From positions 1 through 64,000 of the forward strand of contig CACNGC010000009.1 of the NCBI GenBank assembly GCA_902619805.1: a stretch of 64,000 nucleotides of DNA, in the 5' to 3' direction. Numbering within the stretch: the stretch's first letter is position 1; each line of letters begins with the position of its first letter. This document shows positions 19,397 through 27,871 of the stretch, in pieces. The DNA is from an uncultured SAR116 cluster alpha proteobacterium. GTDB lineage: Bacteria; Pseudomonadota; Alphaproteobacteria; Puniceispirillales; Marisalimonadaceae. The notes below the pieces were generated by a model that was not told the origin of the DNA, searched no databases, and saw nothing but the letters and a program-made list of their open reading frames with translations. The translations under genes were made by a program, and so were the position numbers.

Positions 19397-20712
19397 TGAT
19401 TAGTTTGAACAAAATTCAGTAGCTCATCGTAAGATAATCTAGATATATCTCCACTTTTCCTACACTTTAAATCATATAATTGATCTTTTATTCCCTTCGG
19501 TCCAATTATAATTTGATATGGCAAACCAATTAAATCTGCTCTAGCGAGTTTGGCGCCAGCCCTTTCTTCAGTGTCATCATACAATACTTTTATTTCATTA
19601 ATATTCATAGCATTATATAATTCTGAACAAATTTTATCACAATCAATATCACCACATTTTAAATTAATTATGTTATAATCCCAAGGAGTTAATTCTTTGG
19701 GCCAAATTATACCTTTTTGATCATGATTTGCTTCAATAACAGCACCCACCAACCTTGATAGGCCCACACCATATGAGCCCATAAAAACTGGAATATTATC
19801 TCCGACCCTATCTGATATGGTAGCTCTCATTGGCAAAGAATATTTTTGTCCAAAATGAAATATATGACCTACCTCAATACCTCTAGTTTTAATTAAAGTA
19901 TTACATTTATGGTCAAAATTATTTACATCGTGCTTTTCTTCTGTAGCAGCATATAGAGAGGTAAATTTATTTACTTTTTCTTGAAGATCGTCATTATAAT
20001 TAATTTTCAAAAATGAATCATCAATATTTAATAATTGTTTATCTACGTAAACTTCACTTTCACCAGTATCAGCTAAAATAATAAATTCATGACTTAAATC
20101 TCCTCCAATTGGGCCAGTATCTGCTTTCATTGGTATTGCTTTTAAACCCATTTTTTTAAATAACTGCATATAAGCTATGAACATTATATTGTATGATTTA
20201 ATGGAATTGTTGTAGTCAACATCAAATGAATATGCATCTTTCATCAAAAATTCTCTTCCTCTCATAACACCAAATCTTGGTCTTAGCTCATCTCTAAATT
20301 TCCATTGAATGTGAAAAAGATTTAATGGTAATTCTTTATAACTATATACGTGAGTTCTAAATATTTCAGTTACTAGCTCTTCGTTAGTTGGACCATATAA
20401 TAAATTTCTATTATTTCTATCTTTAATACGAAGCATTTCTTTACCATAATCATCGTATCTCCCAGATTCTTTCCAGATCTCAGCAGATTGAAGTGTAGGC
20501 ATTAAAATCTCATTAGCACCCGCTTTTATCATTTCTTGTCTACAAATTTCTGTGATTTTTTCTAAAACAATTTTACCAAGAGGTAACCAGGAGTAAATTC
20601 CAGAAGCTGATTGTTGTATCATGCCAGCTCTAAGCATATAAATATGTGATATAATTTCAGCTTCTTTTGGATTTTCCTTTAACACAGGAAGAAAAAATCT
20701 TGTTAATAACAT
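19393..20712 (-). CDS. proS: Prolyl-tRNA synthetase, short alphaproteobacterial type
   Basis: ProRS charges tRNA-Pro. The 439-residue length is that of the form lacking the YbaK-like editing insertion, usual in alphaproteobacteria. Class II motif 1 is near residues 55-75. Motif 2 is seen as FRDELRPRFGVMRGREFLMK, and motif 3 lies near GSYGVGLSRLVGAV. The anticodon-binding domain follows from about residue 340. It is the first gene of the minus-strand block and is transcribed away from hemB. Confidence 0.96.
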   Translation of the reverse strand: MLLTRFFLPVLKENPKEAEIISHIYMLRAGMIQQSASGIYSWLPLGKIVLEKITEICRQEMIKAGANEILMPTLQSAEIWKESGRYDDYGKEMLRIKDRNNRNLLYGPTNEELVTEIFRTHVYSYKELPLNLFHIQWKFRDELRPRFGVMRGREFLMKDAYSFDVDYNNSIKSYNIMFIAYMQLFKKMGLKAIPMKADTGPIGGDLSHEFIILADTGESEVYVDKQLLNIDDSFLKINYNDDLQEKVNKFTSLYAATEEKHDVNNFDHKCNTLIKTRGIEVGHIFHFGQKYSLPMRATISDRVGDNIPVFMGSYGVGLSRLVGAVIEANHDQKGIIWPKELTPWDYNIINLKCGDIDCDKICSELYNAMNINEIKVLYDDTEERAGAKLARADLIGLPYQIIIGPKGIKDQLYDLKCRKSGDISRLSYDELLNFVQTNQ

Positions 20713-20761
20713 TATATTTGTTCCCTAATAGGCTTATATCTAAAATTAAATTAAAACTAAT

Positions 20762-20790
20762 TTGATTGATAGTTTATACCAGTATAAATT
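20762..20790 (+). promoter_or_regulatory. Candidate hemB promoter overlapped by a dyad
   Basis: TTGATT (20762-20767) is followed at 15 to 17 bases by TATAAA/TAAATT (20783-20790). A perfect seven-base dyad with a two-base centre, TTTATACCAGTATAAA (20773-20788), covers the -10 element. The position between divergent proS and hemB makes it a plausible repressor site. The hemB ATG at 20820 has AGGA nine bases upstream. Confidence 0.4.
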
Positions 20791-20819
20791 ATTTATGTAA
20801 TTATTAACAGGACATCAAC

Positions 20820-21848
20820 ATGAAACAACGGTCAAATAAACAATTTTCTATAAATAGTTTTCCAAGAGTAAGAATGCGAAGAAATCGTTTATCAGAATTT
20901 TCAAGAAAACTTATGTCTGAAAATAATTTGTCAGTTAACGATTTAATTTATCCAATTTTTATTACTTATGGATCAAAAGTTAAAGATGAAATAAGTTCTA
21001 TGCCTGGAATTTATCGATATTCTTTAGATTTACTTCACAAAGAAATTGAATATATTTCTTTTTTAAATATTCCTGCAATTGCATTATTTCCAAAAATTGA
21101 AAATGAATTAAAAACACCTGATGGCAAAGAGGCTCTGAATAAAAACAATTTAATATGCAAAGCTATTAAGATTTCTAAAAAAGTTAACCCTGATCTAGGT
21201 GTTATAACTGATGTTGCACTAGATCCTTATACAGATCATGGCCATGATGGTATAATAAAAGAGGATCAAATTGATAATGACTTAACGATAGATATTTTAT
21301 GCAAACAGGCTATTGTACAGGCAAAAGCTGGATGTGATATTATAGCGCCTAGTGATATGATGGATGGACGAGTTGGAGTTATTAGAGATGCTTTAGATAA
21401 ACATGGTTTTATTAACGTTCAAATAATGTCATATGCTGCTAAATATGCATCATCATTTTATGGTCCTTTTAGAGATGCTGTTGGTTCAGCAGTCAATTTA
21501 TCAAATAAATCAAAAAAAAGTTATCAAATGGACCCAGCAAATTCAGCAGAAGCATTAAGAGAAATTAGACTTGATATTAATGAAGGTACAGACATGATAA
21601 TAATTAAACCAGGAATGCCTTATCTAGATATTATTAGTAAAGCAAAAAATGAATTAAATTTTCCTGTTATTGCCTATCAAGTATCTGGAGAGTATTCAAT
21701 GATAAAAGGTGCAATTCAGAATGACTGGTTTGACGAAGAAAAGATTATATTTGAAACCATGATGTGTTTTAAAAGAGCTGGCTGTGATGCAATAATAACT
21801 TATTTTGCTCCATTTGTTGCAAAAACATTAATTAATAAAACTTTTTAA
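20820..21848 (+). CDS. hemB: Delta-aminolevulinic acid dehydratase (porphobilinogen synthase) HemB
   Basis: HemB condenses two 5-aminolevulinate molecules to porphobilinogen in heme synthesis. The 342-residue protein has the Schiff-base lysine in DMIIIKPGMPYLD near residue 262 and the second active lysine in MSYAAKYASSFYGPFRDA near residue 208. The metal region reads DVALDPYTDHGHDG, the aspartate-type site of magnesium-dependent alphaproteobacterial enzymes rather than the cysteine-rich zinc site. It is followed 29 bases later by bpt on the same strand. Confidence 0.96.
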   Translation: MKQRSNKQFSINSFPRVRMRRNRLSEFSRKLMSENNLSVNDLIYPIFITYGSKVKDEISSMPGIYRYSLDLLHKEIEYISFLNIPAIALFPKIENELKTPDGKEALNKNNLICKAIKISKKVNPDLGVITDVALDPYTDHGHDGIIKEDQIDNDLTIDILCKQAIVQAKAGCDIIAPSDMMDGRVGVIRDALDKHGFINVQIMSYAAKYASSFYGPFRDAVGSAVNLSNKSKKSYQMDPANSAEALREIRLDINEGTDMIIIKPGMPYLDIISKAKNELNFPVIAYQVSGEYSMIKGAIQNDWFDEEKIIFETMMCFKRAGCDAIITYFAPFVAKTLINKTF

Positions 21849-21877
21849 AAATTAGCAAACAAGTCGTATTTTAAATT

Positions 21878-22597
21878 ATGATTGACATAAAACCTAAAAA
21901 CGTTCTAGAGCAACCTATTTTCATGCTTACAAAAGCAACCACATGTCCATATTTAACTGGAAAAGTTGAAAAAAGAATAGCTACAGATATATCTGAAAAC
22001 AAAAATATATATGAAGAGCTTTCTATAAATGGTTTTAGAAGAGTTGAAAATTGGATGTACAGACCTGTATGTGACAATTGTAGCGCCTGTAAATCTTATA
22101 GAGTAGACATACAAAATTTTAAAATAACAAAAAGTTTAAAAAGAGTTTCCAAAAATTTTGAAAATTTTAGTTTTAAGCTAGTAAAGAACATCTCAACTAA
22201 AGAACATTTTGAACTTTTTAAAAAGTATCAATTAGAAAGACACGCTGGTGGAACTATGTCAGAGATGGATGAAAATGAATTTACATCAATGATAGAAACA
22301 TCACCAATAAAAACTTCACTTTTAGAGTTTAGAGATAAATTTAAAAATTTAACAGGGGTTATTCTTTTAGATATTAATAAAAAAAACTTATCTGCTGTTT
22401 ATAGTTTTTTTGACCCAGAATTTAATAAATTTGGTCTAGGAAATTATATGATTATGCAATGCTTGTTGTATGGTAAAAGTAAAAAATATGAGTATTTGTA
22501 CCTTGGTTATTATATTGAAGAATTATCCAGTATGTCTTACAAATCTAGGTTTAAGCCAGGACAAATATTAAATAATAATGATTGGGAAAATTTTTAA
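21878..22597 (+). CDS. bpt: Bacterial aminoacyl-tRNA--protein transferase (Bpt/Ate family)
   Basis: These enzymes attach a leucine (or arginine) from tRNA to the N-terminus of proteins, creating N-degrons for ClpS-ClpAP. The 239-residue protein shows the N-terminal CPYLTGKVEKRIATD segment, the RPVCDNCSACKSYRVD cysteine motif near residues 66-81 and YKSRFKPGQ at the C-terminus, all family features. The length is normal. Its stop is two bases from the convergent ggt stop. The choice between leucyl and arginyl transfer rests on the family (Bpt, leucyl) and is not visible directly. Confidence 0.92.
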   Translation: MIDIKPKNVLEQPIFMLTKATTCPYLTGKVEKRIATDISENKNIYEELSINGFRRVENWMYRPVCDNCSACKSYRVDIQNFKITKSLKRVSKNFENFSFKLVKNISTKEHFELFKKYQLERHAGGTMSEMDENEFTSMIETSPIKTSLLEFRDKFKNLTGVILLDINKKNLSAVYSFFDPEFNKFGLGNYMIMQCLLYGKSKKYEYLYLGYYIEELSSMSYKSRFKPGQILNNNDWENF

Positions 22598-22599
22598 CT

Positions 22600-24192
22600 T
22601 TATCCCCCAATAGCTGATCCATCGCTTCTTAAATCATAGCCTCCTTCTTTCAGACCATTAGGATAACAAACTAAAGCACCTGCATGACCCATTATTTCTT
22701 CGTATGCTCCTACCTTTTCAACGATATGACCCATAGATTTTAATTTATCGAAAGTATCAGCAGAAAAACGTTCTTCAATTTTTAATGAGGTCGTTTCCTC
22801 GCCCCATGTTTTGCCTAATAGCCATCTTGGTTCGTTAACTGCATTCTGTAGATTTAAATTTTGAATATTATATCTATAAAAAATTGTGGCTTGTGTCTGT
22901 GGTTGCCCTTCTCCACCCATGGTCCCGTATGACATTACCCTACCATCATCGAAATGAGCTAACGCTGGTTGAATTGTATGAAATGGTTTTCTTCCAGGTA
23001 ATAAATGATTATGATTTTTTAGATCAAGAGAAAAACTAACACCTCTATTTTGCATTGTTATACCAGTATTAGGTAAAACTAAACCTGATCCAAACTCCCA
23101 ATAAATACTCTGTATAAAACTTACAGTATTTCCATGTGTATCAGTGGCTCCTAACCAAACTGTATCACCACCTAAAGAAGACGTAGGCCAAGGTACAGCT
23201 TTTTCAAAATTAATTTCCTTAGCTAATTTTTTAATAAAATCTTTTGTTAAAAATTCACTAACATGAAAGCTCATATATCTTGGATCAGAAATATGTTTAT
23301 CTCTTATCTTAAAAACTGCTTTTGTTATCTCAACAATATTATGAATTAATTCAACGTTATTTTTGCAAGTAATTGATAATTCATCTAGCAATCCTAAAAT
23401 TAATATAGATGCTAATCCTTGAGTAGGTGGTGGTAAGTTAAATAATTTAGCATCTTTAATTTTTAATTCTAAGGGATCTACAAAAGTTGCTTTATAATTT
23501 TTAAAATCGTCTGAATTTAGTGGAGATCCTAAAATATCTAAATCAGAAATAATTTTTCTAAAAACATCTCCCGAATAGAAGTCTTGTAATCCATTTTTTA
23601 TAAGTAAAGAAAAAGTATTCGACAATTTTGGAATAATTAATCTATCTCCAACATTAGGAATTTTACCATTTTTTAAATAAGTATCTTTGAAACCTACAAC
23701 TTCAACAAGCTGATTTAATTTTGATTTTAAATTATTTCTTAGAGTTTTAGTTACTGCAATTCCTTCTTTAGCAGCTTGTTCCGCATCAAACAAAAGTCTA
23801 CTTATTGGAATTTTACCCCCTAAATTTTTAACACTAAAATCATATGCCAGTTTCCAACCTGCAACAGCGCCTGGAACAGTTAAAGCCGACAATGGCCCTC
23901 TTGATGGAATAGAGTTAAAACCTAGTTTTTTATAAAAATCTATATTTATATTATTAGATGCTGGTCCACAGGAATCAATTGCATGAATATTTTTGTTTTT
24001 GTCAGAAATTAACCAGAAATTATCACCACCCATAGAATTCATATGAGGATATACAACTGATATCATTGCAGCAGAAGCAATCATAGCTTCAACAACATTA
24101 CCGCCTTCTTTTAAAATATCAGAACCAGTTTTTGTTGCTAAATGATGAGGAGCAATCATCATATAGTTATAAGAAAGTTTTGAAGAAAGCAT
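22600..24192 (-). CDS. Gamma-glutamyltransferase-family Ntn hydrolase
   Basis: GGT-type enzymes self-cleave and then hydrolyse or transfer gamma-glutamyl groups. The 530-residue protein carries the N-terminal GGT segment with GSDILKEGGNVVEAMIA and the autoprocessing site as GGDTVWLGATD, with Thr344 the likely nucleophile. A GTMGGEGQPQTQ loop follows near residue 425. No signal peptide is seen, so a cytoplasmic enzyme is likely, unlike E. coli Ggt. ATG at 24192, with TAGG eight bases upstream, is preferred over a TTG that overlaps dctM. It is the last gene of the TRAP operon, so its substrate may be imported by that system. Related acylases cannot be excluded. Confidence 0.88.
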   Translation of the reverse strand: MLSSKLSYNYMMIAPHHLATKTGSDILKEGGNVVEAMIASAAMISVVYPHMNSMGGDNFWLISDKNKNIHAIDSCGPASNNINIDFYKKLGFNSIPSRGPLSALTVPGAVAGWKLAYDFSVKNLGGKIPISRLLFDAEQAAKEGIAVTKTLRNNLKSKLNQLVEVVGFKDTYLKNGKIPNVGDRLIIPKLSNTFSLLIKNGLQDFYSGDVFRKIISDLDILGSPLNSDDFKNYKATFVDPLELKIKDAKLFNLPPPTQGLASILILGLLDELSITCKNNVELIHNIVEITKAVFKIRDKHISDPRYMSFHVSEFLTKDFIKKLAKEINFEKAVPWPTSSLGGDTVWLGATDTHGNTVSFIQSIYWEFGSGLVLPNTGITMQNRGVSFSLDLKNHNHLLPGRKPFHTIQPALAHFDDGRVMSYGTMGGEGQPQTQATIFYRYNIQNLNLQNAVNEPRWLLGKTWGEETTSLKIEERFSADTFDKLKSMGHIVEKVGAYEEIMGHAGALVCYPNGLKEGGYDLRSDGSAIGG

Positions 24193-24203
24193 AATAATGC
24201 CTA

Positions 24204-26858
24204 TCAAAAATATAAGGACAAATCACGGTGATCAGATTTACATCCTGCTAAAAACAAAGCAATATCTCTAGGAATTTTTTCCTGTTGTCTTAATCCTATT
24301 GTAAATTTTGTACTTTCAAGAAATACTGATAAGGATTCGATTACTTTATTATCGATTTTTTTAAGATCACTATATTTTTTTTCAAACTCTGCAAAAGAAA
24401 GATTAAAATCTTTTACAACTTTCTTATAATTTACTTTTTTCTTTTTTAAATTTCTAGACACTTTAGAAAGTTTGGATGTAATTCTTGAATTATCGGGTAA
24501 ACGTGAAACCTTTTTGGACAAAACTTTAATTTCTTTTGATAAAGATTTAGGCTCACTTATCTCTAATTTATTGCTAAATTTTTTAAACTCATCTCTAAAC
24601 ATATAAAATTCAGTTCTTGATAATAAAATGTTAAGCAATGTTGTCATTTCGTCATACGAATTATCCATTGCTCTTCTGTATTTAATACGATTTAAATTTT
24701 CTTCTTTTATTAATTTCTGAAAATTTTTATAGGTATCAGACCAATTTTTTGGAAAATCTCTTTTTTCAATTCGAATATCATTTTTAAGTTTTTCAATTTC
24801 TGATTTTAAAAATGAAATTCTTTGTTTATCATCATTTTCAATTCTTGAAATGGTTGTTTCATTATCTTTAATAAAAGTTTCAAGTTCTCTAATATTTTTT
24901 TCTTTATTTCTTACTATTTTTAATAATGGCAAATAATTTATAGATTGATCTTGTATTTTAGCTTCAATTTCAAATGCTTTCTTTAAATTCAATAAACCAC
25001 TTTCAATTGTATTAATCGAGTTTGTAATTGTATTGTAATAATTCTTTGGCAATGAGGACAAATCAGCTTTAGATAAATTAGTAACTGAGAGTTTTGTTAA
25101 ACCATTAGAATATAATACATTCTCTTTCATATATTTTTCTGTACACAATTGTAATTTTGGATTCTTAGGAGGAGGAGATGTTTCTGAAAGAAAATTTAGT
25201 CTATTTGGTAAGTAGTTTACTAAAAAAGGGTATGAGCCCACGACTGCTAAAGCTATTAATTGTAAAGTTATGAATGGCACAACACCTTTATACATTTGGA
25301 TAGTCTTGACTGCTTTTGAAGCAACACCTCTTAAATAAAACAAAGCAAAACCAAAAGGAGGAGTTAAAAAAGAGGTCTGAATATTTAGGCCAATCATTAC
25401 CCCTAACCATACAGCCGTTATATTTGCTGAGGGATCCGCAAGTAAAATAGGAGCGACAATTGGCACAACTACAACTGCAATTTCTATAAAATCTAGGAAA
25501 AAACCCAGTATAAAAATTACTATCATTACAATAACAAATTTTGACCAAAAACCACCAGGCAAAGAATTTAAATATTCTTTTACAAGTTCTTCTCCTCCAA
25601 ACGCCCTAAACGCAGCTGTAAGCATAGCAGCACCTAAAAGAATGATAAAAACTAAGGAAGTTGTTTTGGCTGTTTCCATCATTACACCTTGCATAGTATT
25701 ATTTAGCTTAAACAGTCTCCAACTGCTCCATCCAAGAGCAAATAATAAGATAAAAGATCCTAAAACACCTATGAAAATACCTATTTTGTCCTCAAACGTA
25801 TTTATAAGTTTTATATTCATTGTATAATTGCTGACTGCATATGCCAAAAGTAATATTGCAATTAAAACTAAGATTGCTGGATACAAAGAGGATTTTTTTC
25901 CTTCTGTTTGCCTGTAACCAGCCATTATAATAGCACCGGCTGCACCTATTGCGCCAGCCTGGTTCACAGTGGCAATTCCAGTAATAATTGATCCTAACAC
26001 TAATATAATTAGCGTTAGTGGAGGTATTAATATCAACATTACATTTAGCCAGAATTTTTTGTCCATTTTCCCTTCATATGGAACTGAGGGGGCACTTTTA
26101 GGTGAAACAAAAGCTAGTAATAGAATAAAAAGCATATATATGCCTACAAGCAAAATACCTGGAAGAAAAGCACCTAAAAACATTTCTCCTGCGCTAGTAG
26201 AAACAACATCAAATACTGATGGCATTGATATTTGTCCTGTCGCTTCTTTATAAAGAGCTTTTCTCATAGTGCTAGCTTGATCCGAGGCTGTTGCAAGTTG
26301 ATCAGCTAAAATAATTAAAACAATAGATGGAGGAATAATTTGTCCTAAAGTTCCAGATGCAGCTATTGTTCCAGTAGCAAGAGGTGCAGAATATTTATTT
26401 CTAAGCATAGCTGGCAACGATATTAATCCCATTGCTACAACGGTTGCACCAACAATTCCAGTTGTAGCCGCCAGTAATGCTCCAACAAAAACAACTGAAA
26501 TTCCTAAACCCCCACGAACAGGTCCAAAAAGTTGTGCCATGGTTACTAACAAATCTTCAGCAATTTTAGATCTTTGTAGCATTAAGCCCATAAAAATAAA
26601 CAAAGGTATGGCTATTAATGTGTCTCTTTCAACCTCCCAATAAACACCTCTCAGGTTTGTAACTCCGGCAGACAACCATTCAGATGCCCCACCAGAATAA
26701 AAATATGCATCCGTGTTATTTTCAAATAAATATCCAAAAAGAGCAGCAACACCTATAGAAATTATAGCTGAACCAGGTAAAGCAAAAGCAACTGGGAAAC
26801 CTGATCCAAGAGAAATAGCCATCAAAATTATTAATAATGCTAAAAATAAAAGTTCCAT
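24204..26858 (-). CDS. TRAP transporter large permease DctM with long coiled-coil C-terminal extension
   Basis: DctM is the sodium-coupled membrane subunit of TRAP importers. Residues 1-551 carry many hydrophobic helices with the family patterns GSGFPVAFALPGSAI, IAASGTLGQIIPPSIVL and NIQTSFLTPPFGFALFYLRG. After a Pro-rich linker (SETSPPPKNPKL) the protein continues for about 330 hydrophilic residues dominated by Lys, Glu, Leu and Asn in heptad-like order, a probable coiled coil. Such a tail is far beyond the usual DctM length of about 430-600. The gene starts three bases after dctQ and the ATG is clear. The tail's side of the membrane is not known. Confidence 0.93.
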   Translation of the reverse strand: MELLFLALLIILMAISLGSGFPVAFALPGSAIISIGVAALFGYLFENNTDAYFYSGGASEWLSAGVTNLRGVYWEVERDTLIAIPLFIFMGLMLQRSKIAEDLLVTMAQLFGPVRGGLGISVVFVGALLAATTGIVGATVVAMGLISLPAMLRNKYSAPLATGTIAASGTLGQIIPPSIVLIILADQLATASDQASTMRKALYKEATGQISMPSVFDVVSTSAGEMFLGAFLPGILLVGIYMLFILLLAFVSPKSAPSVPYEGKMDKKFWLNVMLILIPPLTLIILVLGSIITGIATVNQAGAIGAAGAIIMAGYRQTEGKKSSLYPAILVLIAILLLAYAVSNYTMNIKLINTFEDKIGIFIGVLGSFILLFALGWSSWRLFKLNNTMQGVMMETAKTTSLVFIILLGAAMLTAAFRAFGGEELVKEYLNSLPGGFWSKFVIVMIVIFILGFFLDFIEIAVVVVPIVAPILLADPSANITAVWLGVMIGLNIQTSFLTPPFGFALFYLRGVASKAVKTIQMYKGVVPFITLQLIALAVVGSYPFLVNYLPNRLNFLSETSPPPKNPKLQLCTEKYMKENVLYSNGLTKLSVTNLSKADLSSLPKNYYNTITNSINTIESGLLNLKKAFEIEAKIQDQSINYLPLLKIVRNKEKNIRELETFIKDNETTISRIENDDKQRISFLKSEIEKLKNDIRIEKRDFPKNWSDTYKNFQKLIKEENLNRIKYRRAMDNSYDEMTTLLNILLSRTEFYMFRDEFKKFSNKLEISEPKSLSKEIKVLSKKVSRLPDNSRITSKLSKVSRNLKKKKVNYKKVVKDFNLSFAEFEKKYSDLKKIDNKVIESLSVFLESTKFTIGLRQQEKIPRDIALFLAGCKSDHRDLSLYF

Positions 26859-26861
26859 TGA

Positions 26862-27827
26862 CTAATTTCCTAACTGATCTTCTATAATTCGTTTACCTTT
26901 TTCACCATGATAATCAGCAAGAGATTCAAAAAAATAACTTATAAATTGAATCAGCATTGTTAAACCAAAAATACCTAAAAACATAGCGAGATGGTATTTT
27001 ATAAACATACCTACACTACCCTGTTGTGTTATTTCAAAATTTAGTACTGGACTATTAATTATTGATTGTTTCCCGTTAAATCCTATAAAGATGATTGTTA
27101 ATGAGGTGGATACACCAAGAGTTATCGATCCAATTGAATTAACAAGACCTTTTGTTCTGTCTTTAAGTCCTTGATATAAAATATCTACCCTAACATGACC
27201 TTCATCATAAAGAGTATATGCAGATGCAAATAAAAATAATCCCGCATACCAATAACGTACAAGATCTCCCATAAATGTTTGTTCATATGAAAAAATAAAT
27301 CTGGTGATAACTATAACAAGTTCACTTAACACAATTAAAAGAGATAACCAGTGAAAACCTAATGTTCTTGTAAATAAGCCAATAATAAAACCAAATATAA
27401 TTAACGGAATGTGTATATAAGTACCAACAAAAACGGGTCTTGTGAATTGAGCTGTAATATTTTTTGTTAGGAAAAGATCAAAGATTTTTTCAACTCTTAA
27501 GAAAGCTATTGAAATATCAACTATTCCAATTAAAAAAATTACCCAAAAACAAGAACGAATAATGTAGATATTCAAATTATGTAAAAATTTAGAATCATTT
27601 CTTAGAGACTGGTTTTTGTATTTAGGTATAAAATAAAAGACAAGACATAAGGAAAATACATAAATGACTAACTCAATTGATGAGAATAGTGAAAAACCGT
27701 TAGTCAAAGATAAAATGCCAGGAAATTGAAAGCCGACCATTAATATATTATCAATCAAAAAAGCAAATATGATCGCTAATATTGACCATCCAAATAATCG
27801 GTAATAAGTATAAATATTTTTATCCAT
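26862..27827 (-). CDS. TRAP transporter small permease DctQ (enlarged)
   Basis: DctQ is the small membrane subunit that pairs with DctM. The 321-residue protein has about eight hydrophobic segments, larger than the four-helix minimum of about 160-200 residues. The DctQ core lies in the C-terminal half (LVRYWYAGLFLFASAYTLYD followed by HVRVDILYQGL). The N-terminal half adds further membrane helices of unclear role. It lies between dctP and dctM, with a strong hairpin in the spacer before it and three bases after it. Confidence 0.9.
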   Translation of the reverse strand: MDKNIYTYYRLFGWSILAIIFAFLIDNILMVGFQFPGILSLTNGFSLFSSIELVIYVFSLCLVFYFIPKYKNQSLRNDSKFLHNLNIYIIRSCFWVIFLIGIVDISIAFLRVEKIFDLFLTKNITAQFTRPVFVGTYIHIPLIIFGFIIGLFTRTLGFHWLSLLIVLSELVIVITRFIFSYEQTFMGDLVRYWYAGLFLFASAYTLYDEGHVRVDILYQGLKDRTKGLVNSIGSITLGVSTSLTIIFIGFNGKQSIINSPVLNFEITQQGSVGMFIKYHLAMFLGIFGLTMLIQFISYFFESLADYHGEKGKRIIEDQLGN

Positions 27828-27835
27828 TTATTTAA

Positions 27836-27862
27836 TAGAGGTCAGCTCTTAGCTGACCTCTA
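27836..27862 (-). terminator. Intercistronic hairpin between dctP and dctQ
   Basis: A perfect 12-base-pair inverted repeat (27836-27847 with 27851-27862, loop CTT) begins nine bases after the dctP stop and is followed by the dctQ start. No T-run follows on the minus strand, so it looks like an mRNA-stabilising or attenuating hairpin rather than a full terminator. Confidence 0.8.
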
Positions 27863-27871
27863 GTTATTATT

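Noticed and set aside
22585-22615. A terminator between the convergent bpt and ggt genes
   Set aside because: Only a four-base GGGA/TCCC pairing with a long loop can be made, which is too weak to call.
25288-25548. An 86-codon frame inside dctM
   Set aside because: It is a shifted frame within the membrane part of dctM on the same strand, and its unusual Cys- and Phe-rich content is a codon artefact.
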